Both the position numbers and the translations under genes were made by a program. The notes under the pieces were generated by a model. It was not told the origin of the DNA. It did not search any database and saw only the letters and a list, made by a program, of their open reading frames with translations. From Burkholderia multivorans ATCC BAA-247 (GTDB lineage Bacteria; Pseudomonadota; Gammaproteobacteria; Burkholderiales; Burkholderiaceae), in NCBI RefSeq assembly GCF_000959525.1, contig NZ_CP009832.1:992001-1056000 (forward strand): DNA of 64,000 nucleotides. The letters run 5' to 3'. Positions 26,718-34,578 of the stretch are shown here, piece after piece (the first letter of the stretch is position 1; every line of letters starts with the position of its first letter).

Positions 26718-27163
26718 GCACGCACTTCGTCGGCGAGGGCAACATCGGTTCTGCGCCGGACTACCGCGAATTCCCCAACGGCAACGACGAGCCGCGTCGG
26801 CTGCTGCGCCTGAACGTCTACTTCGACAACCCGATCCCGAAGAAGGACGGCGAATTCGAGGACCGCGGCGGCTTCTGGGCGCCGGTGGAGCTGTGGCACC
26901 GCGACGCCGACCACTGGAAAGACCTGTACCAGAAGGGCATGCGCGTGCTGGTAGAAGGCCGCACGGTGAAGGACGAGTGGGAGGACGCCGACGACAACGA
27001 GCGCACGACCTTCAAAATCGAGGCCCGCCGCATCGGCATTCTGCCGTACCGCATCCAGGCCGTGACCCTCAGCGCCAGGACGCTGGAACCCGAGGCCGCA
27101 GTACCGCCGCCGAAGGAGACCAAGGGGACGAAGGCGCCGAAGGAAACCAAGGCCAAGGGCTGA
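26714..27163 (+). CDS. ssb: Single-stranded DNA-binding protein
   Basis: A 149-residue ICE-type SSB. The OB-fold spans about 1-110 (FVGEGNIGSAPDYREF, RLLRLNVYFDNPI, YQKGMRVLVEGRTVKDEW). The tail is Lys/Thr-rich (KETKGTKAPKETK) and lacks the acidic DDDIPF tip of chromosomal SSB, so it may not recruit the same partners. It would coat the transferred strand or replication intermediates. Ribosome-binding site AAGGAG lies just upstream, inside the previous gene. Confidence 0.88.
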   Translation: MSTHFVGEGNIGSAPDYREFPNGNDEPRRLLRLNVYFDNPIPKKDGEFEDRGGFWAPVELWHRDADHWKDLYQKGMRVLVEGRTVKDEWEDADDNERTTFKIEARRIGILPYRIQAVTLSARTLEPEAAVPPPKETKGTKAPKETKAKG

Positions 27164-27210
27164 TTCCGAGGGGGCGGCTGTAGCAACCGTCAGACGCCCG
27201 CCATGCACCA

Positions 27211-27229
27211 GCTATCCCCAGGGGATAGC
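27211..27229. repeat. Fourth CTATCCCC/GGGGATAG palindrome, upstream of topB
   Basis: GCTATCCCC, one central A, and GGGGATAGC. It is identical in its core to the copy at 25084-25104 and lies in the 275-bp gap between ssb and topB. The flanking GGTGTTCC is the reverse of the GGRACAC element next to the other copies. No gene is seen in the rest of the gap. Confidence 0.8.
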
Positions 27230-27438
27230 GCCAGGGTGTTCCACCGAATTCCAGCCGCCCTCCCGAAACTACGCCCTCGCTGCGCCAGCCGTTGCAGTGC
27301 CGCGCATGCCGCTGCGGCAACGCATCGTCTGCCGATCACAAAGCGGTGTCTGCGCCGATCGGCTTCCTTGCTGCCGTCCTCCGCTGGCCCGGCCAAGCTG
27401 GGGCCATCCGATGAACCGCACACTTCCAAGGAGGCTTC

Positions 27439-29469
27439 ATGCGCGTGTTCCTGTGCGAGAAGCCGTCCCAGGGCAAGGACATCGCCCGTGTGCTGGGCGC
27501 CGGCCAACGCGGCAACGGCTGCTACAGTGGTGCCGGTGTCGTCGTGACCTGGTGCATCGGTCATCTGGTCGAGGCGGTTCCGCCCGAAGGCTACGGCGAG
27601 CAGTACAAGCGCTGGGCCATCGAGCAACTGCCCATTCTTCCCGAGCGCTGGCGTGTCGAGCCCAAGGCGGCGACCGCGGCGCAGTTCAAGGTCGTGCAGC
27701 AGCTCGTCGCCAAGGCGGGCGAGCTGGTGATCGCGACCGACGCTGATCGCGAAGGCGAGATGATCGCCCGCGAGATCATCGAGCTGTGCGGCTACCGTGG
27801 CCCGATCCAGCGGCTGTGGCTGTCGGCGCTCAACGATGCGTCGATCCGCAAGGCGCTGGGTGCACTCAAGCCATCCGCCGAGACGCTGCCGCTGTACTTC
27901 TCCGCGCTCGCCCGATCGCGTGCCGACTGGTTGATCGGGATGAACCTGAGTCGCCTGTTCACGCTGCTGGGCCGCCAGGCCGGCTACACCGGCGTGCTGT
28001 CGGTCGGGCGTGTGCAGACCCCGACCCTCAAGCTGGTCGTAGACCGTGATCGCGAGATCGCACGCTTCGTCTCGGTGCCGTTCTGGGCCATCGAAGTCGC
28101 GCTTTCGCATGCGGGCCAGACCTTCGTCGCAAGCTGGACGCCGCCGCAGGGCAGTACCGACGAGGCCGGCCGCTGCCTGCAGCAGCCGGTGGCGCAGCAG
28201 GCCGGCGAGCGCCTGCGCGCGGCCGGCGCCGCCCAGGTGCTGTCGGTGGAGACCGAGCGCGTGCGCGAAGGCCCGCCGCTGCCGTTCGACCTCGGCACGC
28301 TGCAAGAGGTGTGCTCCAAGCAATTGGGCCTGGACGTGCAGGAAACGCTGGACATCGCCCAGGCGCTGTACGAGACGCACAAGGCGACGACGTATCCGCG
28401 CTCGGATTCGGGCTACCTGCCCGAGAGCATGCTGGCCGAGGTGCCGGCCGTCCTCGACAGCCTGGTCAAGACCGATCCCGGTCTGCGGCCGCTGATCGAC
28501 CGCCTGGATCACCAGCAGCGTTCGCGCGCCTGGAACGACGGCAAGGTCACGGCGCACCACGGCATCATTCCGACGCTGGAACCGGCCAATCTCTCGGTGA
28601 TGAGCGAGAAGGAGCTGGCCGTCTACCGGCTGATCCGCGCCCACTACCTCGCGCAGTTCCTGCCGCATCACGAGTTCGACCGGACGGTGGCGCAGCTCAC
28701 GTGCGACGGGCAGTCGCTGGTGGCGGTCGGCAAGCAGATCGCGGTAGCTGGATGGCGCCAGGTGCTGGCGGCGTCGGTGCCCGACGACACGGACGGCGAG
28801 GACGCGCAGCGCGGCCAGGTGTTGCCGCCGCTGCAAGCTAGGACTTCCTGCCAGGTTGGCCAGGTCGAACTGAAGGCGTTGAAGACGCTGCCGCCCAAGC
28901 CCTACACGCAGGGCGAGCTGGTCAAGGCCATGAAGGGCGTCGCCAAACTCGTGACCGATCCGCGCCTGAAGCAGAAGCTGAAGGACACCACGGGCATCGG
29001 CACCGAGGCGACGCGCGCCAACATCATCAGCGGGCTCTTGGCCCGCGGTTATCTCTTGACGAAGGGCCGTGCCATCCGCGCATCGGATGCGGCCTTCACG
29101 TTGATCGACGCGGTGCCGACGGCCATCGCCGACCCAGGCACGACGGCGGTGTGGGAGCAGGCGTTGGACATGATCGAGGCAGGCCAGATGACGCTGGACA
29201 CCTTCATCGCCAAGCAATCGAGCTGGGTCGCCCAGCTCGTGCGGCAGTACCGCGGCGCCACGCTGGACCTCAAGCTGCCGCCCGCGCCGAACTGCCCGCA
29301 GTGCGGTTCACCGATGCGCCAGCGCAGCGGCAAGAGCGGCGCGTTCTGGTCTTGCAGCCGCTACCCGGACTGCAAGGGCACGCAGCCGGTCGAAGATACC
29401 GCGGCAGGCAAGCGCGGCGCCTCCCGCCGACCATCCAGCACGCCGCGTCGGCGCTCCAGGGCGAACTGA
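27439..29469 (+). CDS. topB: DNA topoisomerase III
   Basis: A 676-residue type IA topoisomerase that decatenates single-stranded regions during replication or transfer. The Toprim domain carries ATDADREGEMIAREI near residue 100. The region before the active site shows SVGRVQTPTLKLVVDRD, and the catalytic tyrosine is Tyr319 in TTYPRSDSGYLPE. A zinc ribbon closes the protein (CPQCGSPMRQRSG, CSRYPDC). Start: AAGGAGGC precedes the ATG. topB with ssb is standard in this ICE family. A palindrome 210 bp upstream may regulate it. Confidence 0.95.
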   Translation: MRVFLCEKPSQGKDIARVLGAGQRGNGCYSGAGVVVTWCIGHLVEAVPPEGYGEQYKRWAIEQLPILPERWRVEPKAATAAQFKVVQQLVAKAGELVIATDADREGEMIAREIIELCGYRGPIQRLWLSALNDASIRKALGALKPSAETLPLYFSALARSRADWLIGMNLSRLFTLLGRQAGYTGVLSVGRVQTPTLKLVVDRDREIARFVSVPFWAIEVALSHAGQTFVASWTPPQGSTDEAGRCLQQPVAQQAGERLRAAGAAQVLSVETERVREGPPLPFDLGTLQEVCSKQLGLDVQETLDIAQALYETHKATTYPRSDSGYLPESMLAEVPAVLDSLVKTDPGLRPLIDRLDHQQRSRAWNDGKVTAHHGIIPTLEPANLSVMSEKELAVYRLIRAHYLAQFLPHHEFDRTVAQLTCDGQSLVAVGKQIAVAGWRQVLAASVPDDTDGEDAQRGQVLPPLQARTSCQVGQVELKALKTLPPKPYTQGELVKAMKGVAKLVTDPRLKQKLKDTTGIGTEATRANIISGLLARGYLLTKGRAIRASDAAFTLIDAVPTAIADPGTTAVWEQALDMIEAGQMTLDTFIAKQSSWVAQLVRQYRGATLDLKLPPAPNCPQCGSPMRQRSGKSGAFWSCSRYPDCKGTQPVEDTAAGKRGASRRPSSTPRRRSRAN

Positions 29470-29991
29470 CGCCCACGTCTCCCTCTGCCACGCCGGCTGC
29501 TGCCGACGGCGGGGCAAACCTCCCGCTCCCCGCGGGATTCCCCAGCGCGCGTTCCCTTCTGCAACGGTGTGCGCGTCCTGCTGGCCCGAGACCGCCACAG
29601 GGCGAGAAGGTCATTGCTCCATCGAATCGCGCTCGACGCGGTTCCGCTGATCGAGGTGTTCGCGTCCATCCGCGAGCGGTCTCCTGACGCCTTGGCCCGC
29701 AAGGCTGCGAGGTGCCAGGAGACCGCTTGCGGTCGACGGTATTCGGTGCCGGTGCCCGCCGGTGAAAAAACGGGTTCCCTTTGTGTGTGGATACACGCCA
29801 GAGGATGCCGGCCCCAGCCACGAAACGGGCCGGGTGAGATTGCTGACGCAGCGAATGGCTTTGACGACGGCCTGGCCTGCTTGCAGCCCACAGGTGGTTT
29901 GCTTCCTCTCCAGCCGAAGGTCTGAGTGACCTTCGGCGCTTGTTCCATCTACGGATTCATCCCCGCTCCGGCACAGTCTTGCGAGACTGCA
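29470..29991. other. Intergenic region between topB and the ars operon
   Basis: No gene can be supported in these 522 bases. A frame at 29569-29925 is open but has no recognisable features. A 10-bp perfect hairpin, GCCGAAGGTC and GACCTTCGGC (29913-29937), could act as a terminator between the convergent topB and ars transcripts, though its T-run is weak on both strands. The right end may contain the insertion point of the arsenic cargo. Confidence 0.4.
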
Positions 29992-30822
29992 TCACAACGT
30001 CATGCGGCGGCTAAGCAGCGCAGCACTCGAAGGGCACAAGCTCGCGGCCTGCCGTGTGGCAAGGATCGCCGCTGGCGCGGCAGTGCGCTCCGCGGGACTA
30101 AAGCCCGCACGCTCGAAGAACGGCGCTGCCGTCGTCGTCAGCAACCAGGCTTGGCGTCCGCCTTCATCGAAGGCGCGGCGCAGCAATATTGCGAGCATGC
30201 CGCTGCCGGTGCCGCGATGGCGTGCTTGTGGCAGAACCACCAGGGAGCGCACCAGCACGTCCTGGCCCATATGCTCGAAGCCGCCGAAGCCCACGCGCTC
30301 ACCTGACACGGTGGCATAGGCGAAGAAGCGACGCCCCGGCTCGGTCAGGTCGGCGGTGGGAAGGCCGGCCTCGTGCAGCGCCAGCGCAAGGTCCGGGTCA
30401 CTGCCGGCGATCGGCGTGTCCACCAGGAGCGTCGTGCCGTCTTCTTTGCAAATCTCGCCCGCCGGTCGCTGCGGCAGCAGCTCGATCACCATGTCCGAAG
30501 GGCGACACAGCCGCACGCCCAGGGGAGACACCACGATGGGCCGATTGATGAGGATCGGGTGCGCCAGCATCTGGTCGATCAACTGGTCGTCGCTCCAATG
30601 CGCGGCATCCAGGTTCAGTTCCTTGTAGGGCGTTCCCTTGACGCGCAACACATCCCGCACGCGCATGCCCATCCGCGCAATCAGCGCCTTCAAGGTCTCG
30701 CGGTCGGGCGGTGCTTTCACGTACTCGATGACTGTGGGCTCGATGCCGCTGGCGCGGATCAGCGCCAGCGTGTTGCGCGACGTGCCGCAGTCCGGGTTGT
30801 GGTAGATCGTGACGGTGCTCAT
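29992..30822 (-). CDS. arsC: Arsenate reductase (glutaredoxin type) fused to ArsN-like GNAT acetyltransferase
   Basis: A 276-residue two-domain protein. Residues 1-115 are a glutaredoxin-coupled ArsC: Cys12 in HNPDCGTSRNTL is the catalytic cysteine, and arginines in MRVRDVLRVKG, INRPIVV and VRLCRPSDMV match the arsenate-binding set. Residues 125-265 form a GNAT fold with the acetyl-CoA loop LPQARHRGTGSGML. ArsN-type acetyltransferases inactivate arsenical antibiotics such as arsinothricin. The fusion would join reduction of As(V) to organoarsenical acetylation; the second activity is inferred. Its ATG overlaps the acr3 stop. Confidence 0.85.
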   Translation of the reverse strand: MSTVTIYHNPDCGTSRNTLALIRASGIEPTVIEYVKAPPDRETLKALIARMGMRVRDVLRVKGTPYKELNLDAAHWSDDQLIDQMLAHPILINRPIVVSPLGVRLCRPSDMVIELLPQRPAGEICKEDGTTLLVDTPIAGSDPDLALALHEAGLPTADLTEPGRRFFAYATVSGERVGFGGFEHMGQDVLVRSLVVLPQARHRGTGSGMLAILLRRAFDEGGRQAWLLTTTAAPFFERAGFSPAERTAAPAAILATRQAASLCPSSAALLSRRMTL

Positions 30823-31910
30823 GCCGGATGCCTCACCACATTGCGCGGGGCCTGTTCGTACCAGTCGCGGGAACGGTTGACCACGCGCACCACCAGCAGC
30901 ATCACCGGCACCTCGATCAGCACGCCGACCACGGTGGCCAGCGCGGCGCCGGAGTGGAAGCCGAACAGACTGATGGCGGCCGCCACGGCCAGCTCGAAGA
31001 AGTTGGACGCACCGATCAGCGCGGAGGGACAGGCGATGTTGTGCTTCTCGCCGACACGGCGGTTGAGCCAGTAGGCCAGGCCGGAATTGAAGAACACCTG
31101 GATCAGGATCGGCACGGCTAGCATGGCGATGACCAGCGGCTGCTGCAGGATGGCCTGGCCCTGGAAGGCGAACAGCAGCACCAGGGTCAACAGCAGCGCG
31201 GCGATGGACAGTGGGCCGATGCGTTCCAGCGCTCGGTCGAACGCTGCCTGTCCACGACGCAGCAGCGAGCGGCGCCATACCTGGGCGATGATGACCGGGA
31301 TGACGATGTAGAGCACCACCGAGATCAGCAGGGTGTCCCACGGCACGACGATCGAGGACAGGCCGAGCAGCAGGGCGACGATGGGCGCGAAGGCGAACAC
31401 CATGATGGTGTCGTTCAAGGCCACCTGCGACAGCGTAAACATCGGATCGCCGCCGGTCAGCCGGCTCCAGACGAACACCATCGCCGTGCAGGGCGCGGCG
31501 GCCAGCAGGATCAGGCCGGCGACGTAGCTGTCGATCTGATCGGCCGGCAGCCAGTCGGCGAAGACATGACGGATGAACAGCCAAGCCAGCAGCGCCATCG
31601 AGAACGGCTTGACCGCCCAATTGACGAACAGCGTCACGCCGATGCCGCGCCAGTGCTGGCGGACCTGGCCGAGCGCGCCGAAGTCCACCTTGAGCAGCAT
31701 GGGGATCACCATGATCCAGATCAGCAGGCCGACCGGGAGGTTGACTTGGGCCACTTCCATGCGGCCGACGGCCTGGAATGCGCCGGGCGCGAACTGGCCC
31801 AGGGCGATGCCGGCGACGATGCACAGCAGCACCCACACCGTCAGGTAGCGCTCGAAGATGCTCATCGAGAACGATGGCGTGGCGGCAACGGCTTCGGTCT
31901 GTACGGCCAT
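30819..31910 (-). CDS. acr3: ACR3-family arsenite efflux permease
   Basis: A 363-residue inner-membrane arsenite exporter with about ten transmembrane helices. Motifs include IMVIPMLLKVDFG near residue 60 and APCTAMVFVWSRLTGGD near 140 (the cysteine matches the essential ACR3 cysteine), and NSGLAYWLNRR. It removes As(III) formed by the arsenate reductases on both sides. It overlaps arsCN by four bases and lies nine bases after the LMW-type arsC, so it is in one operon under ArsR. Confidence 0.93.
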   Translation of the reverse strand: MAVQTEAVAATPSFSMSIFERYLTVWVLLCIVAGIALGQFAPGAFQAVGRMEVAQVNLPVGLLIWIMVIPMLLKVDFGALGQVRQHWRGIGVTLFVNWAVKPFSMALLAWLFIRHVFADWLPADQIDSYVAGLILLAAAPCTAMVFVWSRLTGGDPMFTLSQVALNDTIMVFAFAPIVALLLGLSSIVVPWDTLLISVVLYIVIPVIIAQVWRRSLLRRGQAAFDRALERIGPLSIAALLLTLVLLFAFQGQAILQQPLVIAMLAVPILIQVFFNSGLAYWLNRRVGEKHNIACPSALIGASNFFELAVAAAISLFGFHSGAALATVVGVLIEVPVMLLVVRVVNRSRDWYEQAPRNVVRHPA

Positions 31911-31919
31911 CGCGCTACC

Positions 31920-32417
31920 TCACTGCTTGCCGATGGCGCGCAGCTCGTGCTGCAGCGACATGGCATCGAGCCGTTGGAGCGGCAGCGACAGGAACAGCTC
32001 GATGCGACGCTTGAGCGTCAACGCAGCGTCCATGAACGCCTTACGCTGCTGTTCCTCGCTGCCTTCGACGGCGGCCGGATCAGGCACGCCCCAATGGGCC
32101 GAGACCGGCTTGCCCGGCCAGACGGGGCACACCTCGCCGGCGGCGTTGTCGCAGACGGTAAAGATGAAATCGAACATCGGCGCGCCGGGCGCCACGAGTT
32201 CGTCCCAGCTCTTGCTACGGTAGCCGGTCGTCGGCAGGTGCAGGCGCTCCAGCGTGGCGAGCGCCAGCGGGTGGACTTCGCCCTTGGGGTGGCTCCCTGC
32301 CGAATAGGCGCGGAACCGCCCTTGACCCAGCTCGTCGAGGATGCCTTCCGCCAGGATGGAACGCGCCGAATTGCCAGTGCAGATGAACAGCGCGTTGTAG
32401 GTTTTTTCAGTCGTCAT
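31920..32417 (-). CDS. arsC: Arsenate reductase, low-molecular-weight phosphatase type
   Basis: A 165-residue ArsC of the LMW tyrosine-phosphatase class. The P-loop is Cys13-TGNSAR; Cys89 and Cys97 (TVCDNAAGEVCP) are the likely redox pair that passes the disulfide to thioredoxin or glutaredoxin. The operon therefore has two unrelated arsenate reductases, this one and the fused glutaredoxin-type ArsC. The C-terminus is extended by about 25 residues compared with the Staphylococcus enzyme. It follows arsI by 12 bp. Confidence 0.93.
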   Translation of the reverse strand: MTTEKTYNALFICTGNSARSILAEGILDELGQGRFRAYSAGSHPKGEVHPLALATLERLHLPTTGYRSKSWDELVAPGAPMFDFIFTVCDNAAGEVCPVWPGKPVSAHWGVPDPAAVEGSEEQQRKAFMDAALTLKRRIELFLSLPLQRLDAMSLQHELRAIGKQ

Positions 32418-32429
32418 GCGCGCCTCGTG

Positions 32430-32894
32430 TCAGCAGCAGGAAGAAACCTGCTTCGCGGTAGCCCGGCCATTCCTCGGCGCGCAGCAGGCCGGAGCGGTGC
32501 CCGGCGCGGGCGGCGGCGCTTCGTTGAATACGGGGATGTTGCCCAGCGTGTGGAAGTGCTCCCAGGCCACGCCTTGCGGGTCGGTGATCCAGTGCTTCTC
32601 GCTGCGCGCGTAGCAGCAGGTCGTGGTGCCCTCGTCGAGCAGCGCCATGTCGGCGGCCTGCGCGCGGGCTTTCAGGGCGGCCAGTTCTTCGGCGTCGTCG
32701 GTCTGGATGCCCAGGTGGTCGATGCCCGGCTTGCTGCCGCGCGTGGAGATGGCGAAATTGACCGGCGGGTCTTCGAGCATCCACTTCGCATAGTCGCTCT
32801 CGATGCGCGCCGGCTGCGCGGCGAACAGTTGGGAATAGAAGCCGATGCTGCGATCCAGGTCATCGACATGCAGGTGGACGTGAAAGCGTTTCAT
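32430..32894 (-). CDS. arsI: ArsI/CadI-family C-As lyase (glyoxalase/dioxygenase fold)
   Basis: A 154-residue vicinal-oxygen-chelate protein. ArsI enzymes use Fe(II) and oxygen to remove the methyl group from trivalent methylarsenite. The substrate-binding vicinal cysteines are Cys93-Cys94 in TTTCCYA; metal ligands are probably His8 or a neighbouring His, His60 (GIDHLGIQ) and a Glu in WEHFHTLG. The C-terminus has two more CC pairs, found in several family members. With the ArsN domain it extends the operon to organoarsenicals. Confidence 0.88.
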   Translation of the reverse strand: MKRFHVHLHVDDLDRSIGFYSQLFAAQPARIESDYAKWMLEDPPVNFAISTRGSKPGIDHLGIQTDDAEELAALKARAQAADMALLDEGTTTCCYARSEKHWITDPQGVAWEHFHTLGNIPVFNEAPPPAPGTAPACCAPRNGRATAKQVSSCC

Positions 32895-32907
32895 GGGAAG
32901 GTTCCTT

Positions 32908-33237
32908 TCAGCAGGTGGTGCAGGCGCGGGTGGATTCGTTGGCCTCGCACACGCCGCCTTGGCAGCAGTGCTCGGTCAGGTAGCCGAGCAGCCCATTCAT
33001 GTGGGCGAAGTCGGCGCGGTAGATCAGGTTGCGGCCCTGCTGTTCGATGCTGACCAGGCCAGCATGGGCCAGCTCCTTCAGGTGGAAGGACAGCGTGTTG
33101 CGGGCCACGTCGAGTTGGTCGGCCAGGACGCTGGGCGTGAGCCCTTCGGGGCCGGCGACGACCAAGGCACGGAACACGCGGAGGCGCTGGGTATGAGCCA
33201 GGGCGCCCAGGGCAGAAATGGCTTGGATCTCGTTCAT
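32908..33237 (-). CDS. arsR: ArsR-family arsenic-responsive repressor
   Basis: A 109-residue winged helix repressor, first gene of the ars operon. The DNA-binding helices are at about 35-62 (TPSVLADQLDVARNTLSFHLKELAHAG). It lacks the ELCVCDL cysteine site of plasmid R773 ArsR; instead Cys91, Cys92 and Cys97 (EHCCQGGVC) resemble the C-terminal As(III) site of Acidithiobacillus ArsR, with Cys106 and Cys109 beyond. Arsenite binding should release it from the operator that overlaps its own start region. Confidence 0.92.
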   Translation of the reverse strand: MNEIQAISALGALAHTQRLRVFRALVVAGPEGLTPSVLADQLDVARNTLSFHLKELAHAGLVSIEQQGRNLIYRADFAHMNGLLGYLTEHCCQGGVCEANESTRACTTC

Positions 33238-33273
33238 TGTTCAATGATACAACAGTTATCGAATCATTGAACA
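33238..33273 (-). promoter_or_regulatory. ars operator and promoter
   Basis: Perfect 11-bp inverted repeat, TGTTCAATGAT (33238-33248) and ATCATTGAACA (33263-33273), 14 bases apart, directly against the arsR ATG (33237-33235). Within it, on the minus strand, TTCAAT and TATCAT are spaced 16 bases apart and can serve as minus-35 and minus-10. Repressor binding would block the promoter. The leader of arsR would be very short. Confidence 0.8.
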
Positions 33274-33360
33274 GCACCCAGCAGCAATCAGGGACGAGGC
33301 GGGAACCGATTCCCCCGTGACGCAGAACGCGCCCCGGCGTGATGCTTTGCGGCACGTGTT

Positions 33361-33405
33361 GCTGACCTGATCAGCACATGCCAGCAGCCTGGGTCTTTCG
33401 GCTGC
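33361..33405 (+). ncRNA. Structured RNA motif, copy 1 (radC-RNA-like leader)
   Basis: Two helices joined by a conserved linker: GCTGA/TCAGC (33361-33375), then CATGCCA, then GCAGCC/GGCTGC (33384-33389 and 33400-33405). The last helix has a GGGTCTTTC-containing loop. It is the most divergent of five copies. It lies 135 bp upstream of the gene at 33541, in a 303-bp gap shared with the ars operator. A sixth comparison point is absent, so the 3' limit is uncertain. Confidence 0.65.
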
Positions 33406-33540
33406 CGCGGGACTCTCCTCGTGCGACCCACCACCAGTCCGCTTCGCATCGACCACCGCGGACGGGCGTTTCACGACGCCGATGCCGTTCATGTTCAGCA
33501 GCGCCTCTACCCGTGAATCCAACCACCTGGAGCCCATGTC

Positions 33541-33933
33541 ATGAACCGTGCCCTGCCTCAAGAGGTACTTGATCAGATCGAGCTGGAACACCAGCACTTC
33601 GCCGCCGCGCCGCAAGCCTTCTTCGAGGCGTGGAAGCGCGGTGCACGCATCGCCGGAGCCGAATGGTTTGGCGACGGCACCCGCGAAGGCCTGCAGCGTG
33701 CCACCACCAAGTGGGATCTGCGGCCGAACCTGCTGATGCTCAACGATGCCTTGGGCGTCCTGAGCAGCGGCCAGCGGATGTTCCTGTCCGCGATGGTGAG
33801 CTTCTACAACGCCCGCGAGGGTGGCGCGATGCTCAAGCGTTGCGGCTTCGAGGGTCTGTCCGACCTGGGCGGCCTCGATCTCGAACGGCGCAAGGTCATC
33901 GCCGACCTGACGCTGAACTACAACGGCTGGTGA
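33541..33933 (+). CDS. Hypothetical ICE accessory protein
   Basis: A 130-residue soluble protein of unknown function. It is predominantly helical (EVLDQIELEHQHFAAAPQAFFEAWKRG) with no signal or membrane segment. The segment LLMLNDALGVLSSGQRMFLSAMVSFYN is hydrophobic enough for a buried helix pair. Genes like it stand at this place in related ICEs. It is likely a single-gene transcript: a structured RNA motif lies upstream and a hairpin with T-run downstream. Confidence 0.7.
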   Translation: MNRALPQEVLDQIELEHQHFAAAPQAFFEAWKRGARIAGAEWFGDGTREGLQRATTKWDLRPNLLMLNDALGVLSSGQRMFLSAMVSFYNAREGGAMLKRCGFEGLSDLGGLDLERRKVIADLTLNYNGW

Positions 33934-33976
33934 GCCGCTTCGGCCCGCCGACGTTCTTCTTTTCTTCCCACCCCAC

Positions 33977-34019
33977 GAGGGACATGCGTCCCTGTTCGGG
34001 GCCATGTCCCTCCTTTTTT
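33977..34019 (+). terminator. Intergenic hairpin with T-run
   Basis: Ten-bp perfect stem GAGGGACATG (33977-33986) and CATGTCCCTC (34003-34012) followed by T6. It is a good terminator for the gene ending at 33933. It ends only 15 bases before the next ATG, so for that gene it would act as a leader attenuator. Confidence 0.75.
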
Positions 34020-34033
34020 CATAGGAGTGAATC

Positions 34034-34498
34034 ATGTCCCCAGGCTTTTCCATCGGTCTGCTCGTGACCAACGACGACATCGATGCGGTCATCCTCGAAG
34101 GCTGGCCGGACGGTGTGCCCAAGCCGCGCATGGTGGTGTTCGACTACGCCGGCAACGACGTGCTCGATGAATACGTGCTGCGCGTCAGCACCGGAGCCCC
34201 GGACGCCGGATTGACCGGCCGCGAGGTGTTCGCGGTCGAGTACGGCCCCGATTGCCGCTACCCGTCGCCCGCCGAAATCCTCTCGGTACTCGATGCACGC
34301 AAGCCGGCCGACGAACCTTCGGCGCTGAGCATCGCCCGCGGCGTGCACCAGAGCATCCTCGAATTGGATGCGCGGCTTGATCGCCTGGAGCAGGCGCCGA
34401 CCGGCGATGACTACAACCGCCTGTACCAGCTTGCCAATGGCGGCCTGCTCGACCTGTTGAAGACGCTGGGCGACCCGTCCTCTACCGCTGCCGACTGA
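34034..34498 (+). CDS. Hypothetical ICE accessory protein
   Basis: A 154-residue acidic protein of unknown function. Residues 1-95 look like a compact alpha/beta domain (FSIGLLVTNDDIDAVILEGWPDG, PRMVVFDYAGNDVLDEYVLRV). Residues 100-154 are helical with a possible short coiled coil (LELDARLDRLEQAPT). No signal peptide. AGGAGTG precedes the ATG by seven bases. It lies between two hairpins and is probably expressed alone. Confidence 0.7.
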   Translation: MSPGFSIGLLVTNDDIDAVILEGWPDGVPKPRMVVFDYAGNDVLDEYVLRVSTGAPDAGLTGREVFAVEYGPDCRYPSPAEILSVLDARKPADEPSALSIARGVHQSILELDARLDRLEQAPTGDDYNRLYQLANGGLLDLLKTLGDPSSTAAD

Positions 34499-34578
34499 CC
34501 GGCTGCCACTTCATCCACCCGCTGGGGTTCAATCCCCAGCAGGGGATTGCCTCGGCCATCCTCTGCTGGAGAAATCCC

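Noticed and set aside
27190-29217. Long minus-strand open frames opposite topB, and similar ones opposite traD, virB4 and the helicase
   Set aside because: Same codon-bias shadow effect; sequences are Arg/His/Gln-rich with no family character.
29569-29925. A 118-codon plus-strand frame between topB and the ars operon
   Set aside because: No recognisable motif, poor start context, Arg/Cys-rich composition typical of out-of-frame GC-rich DNA.
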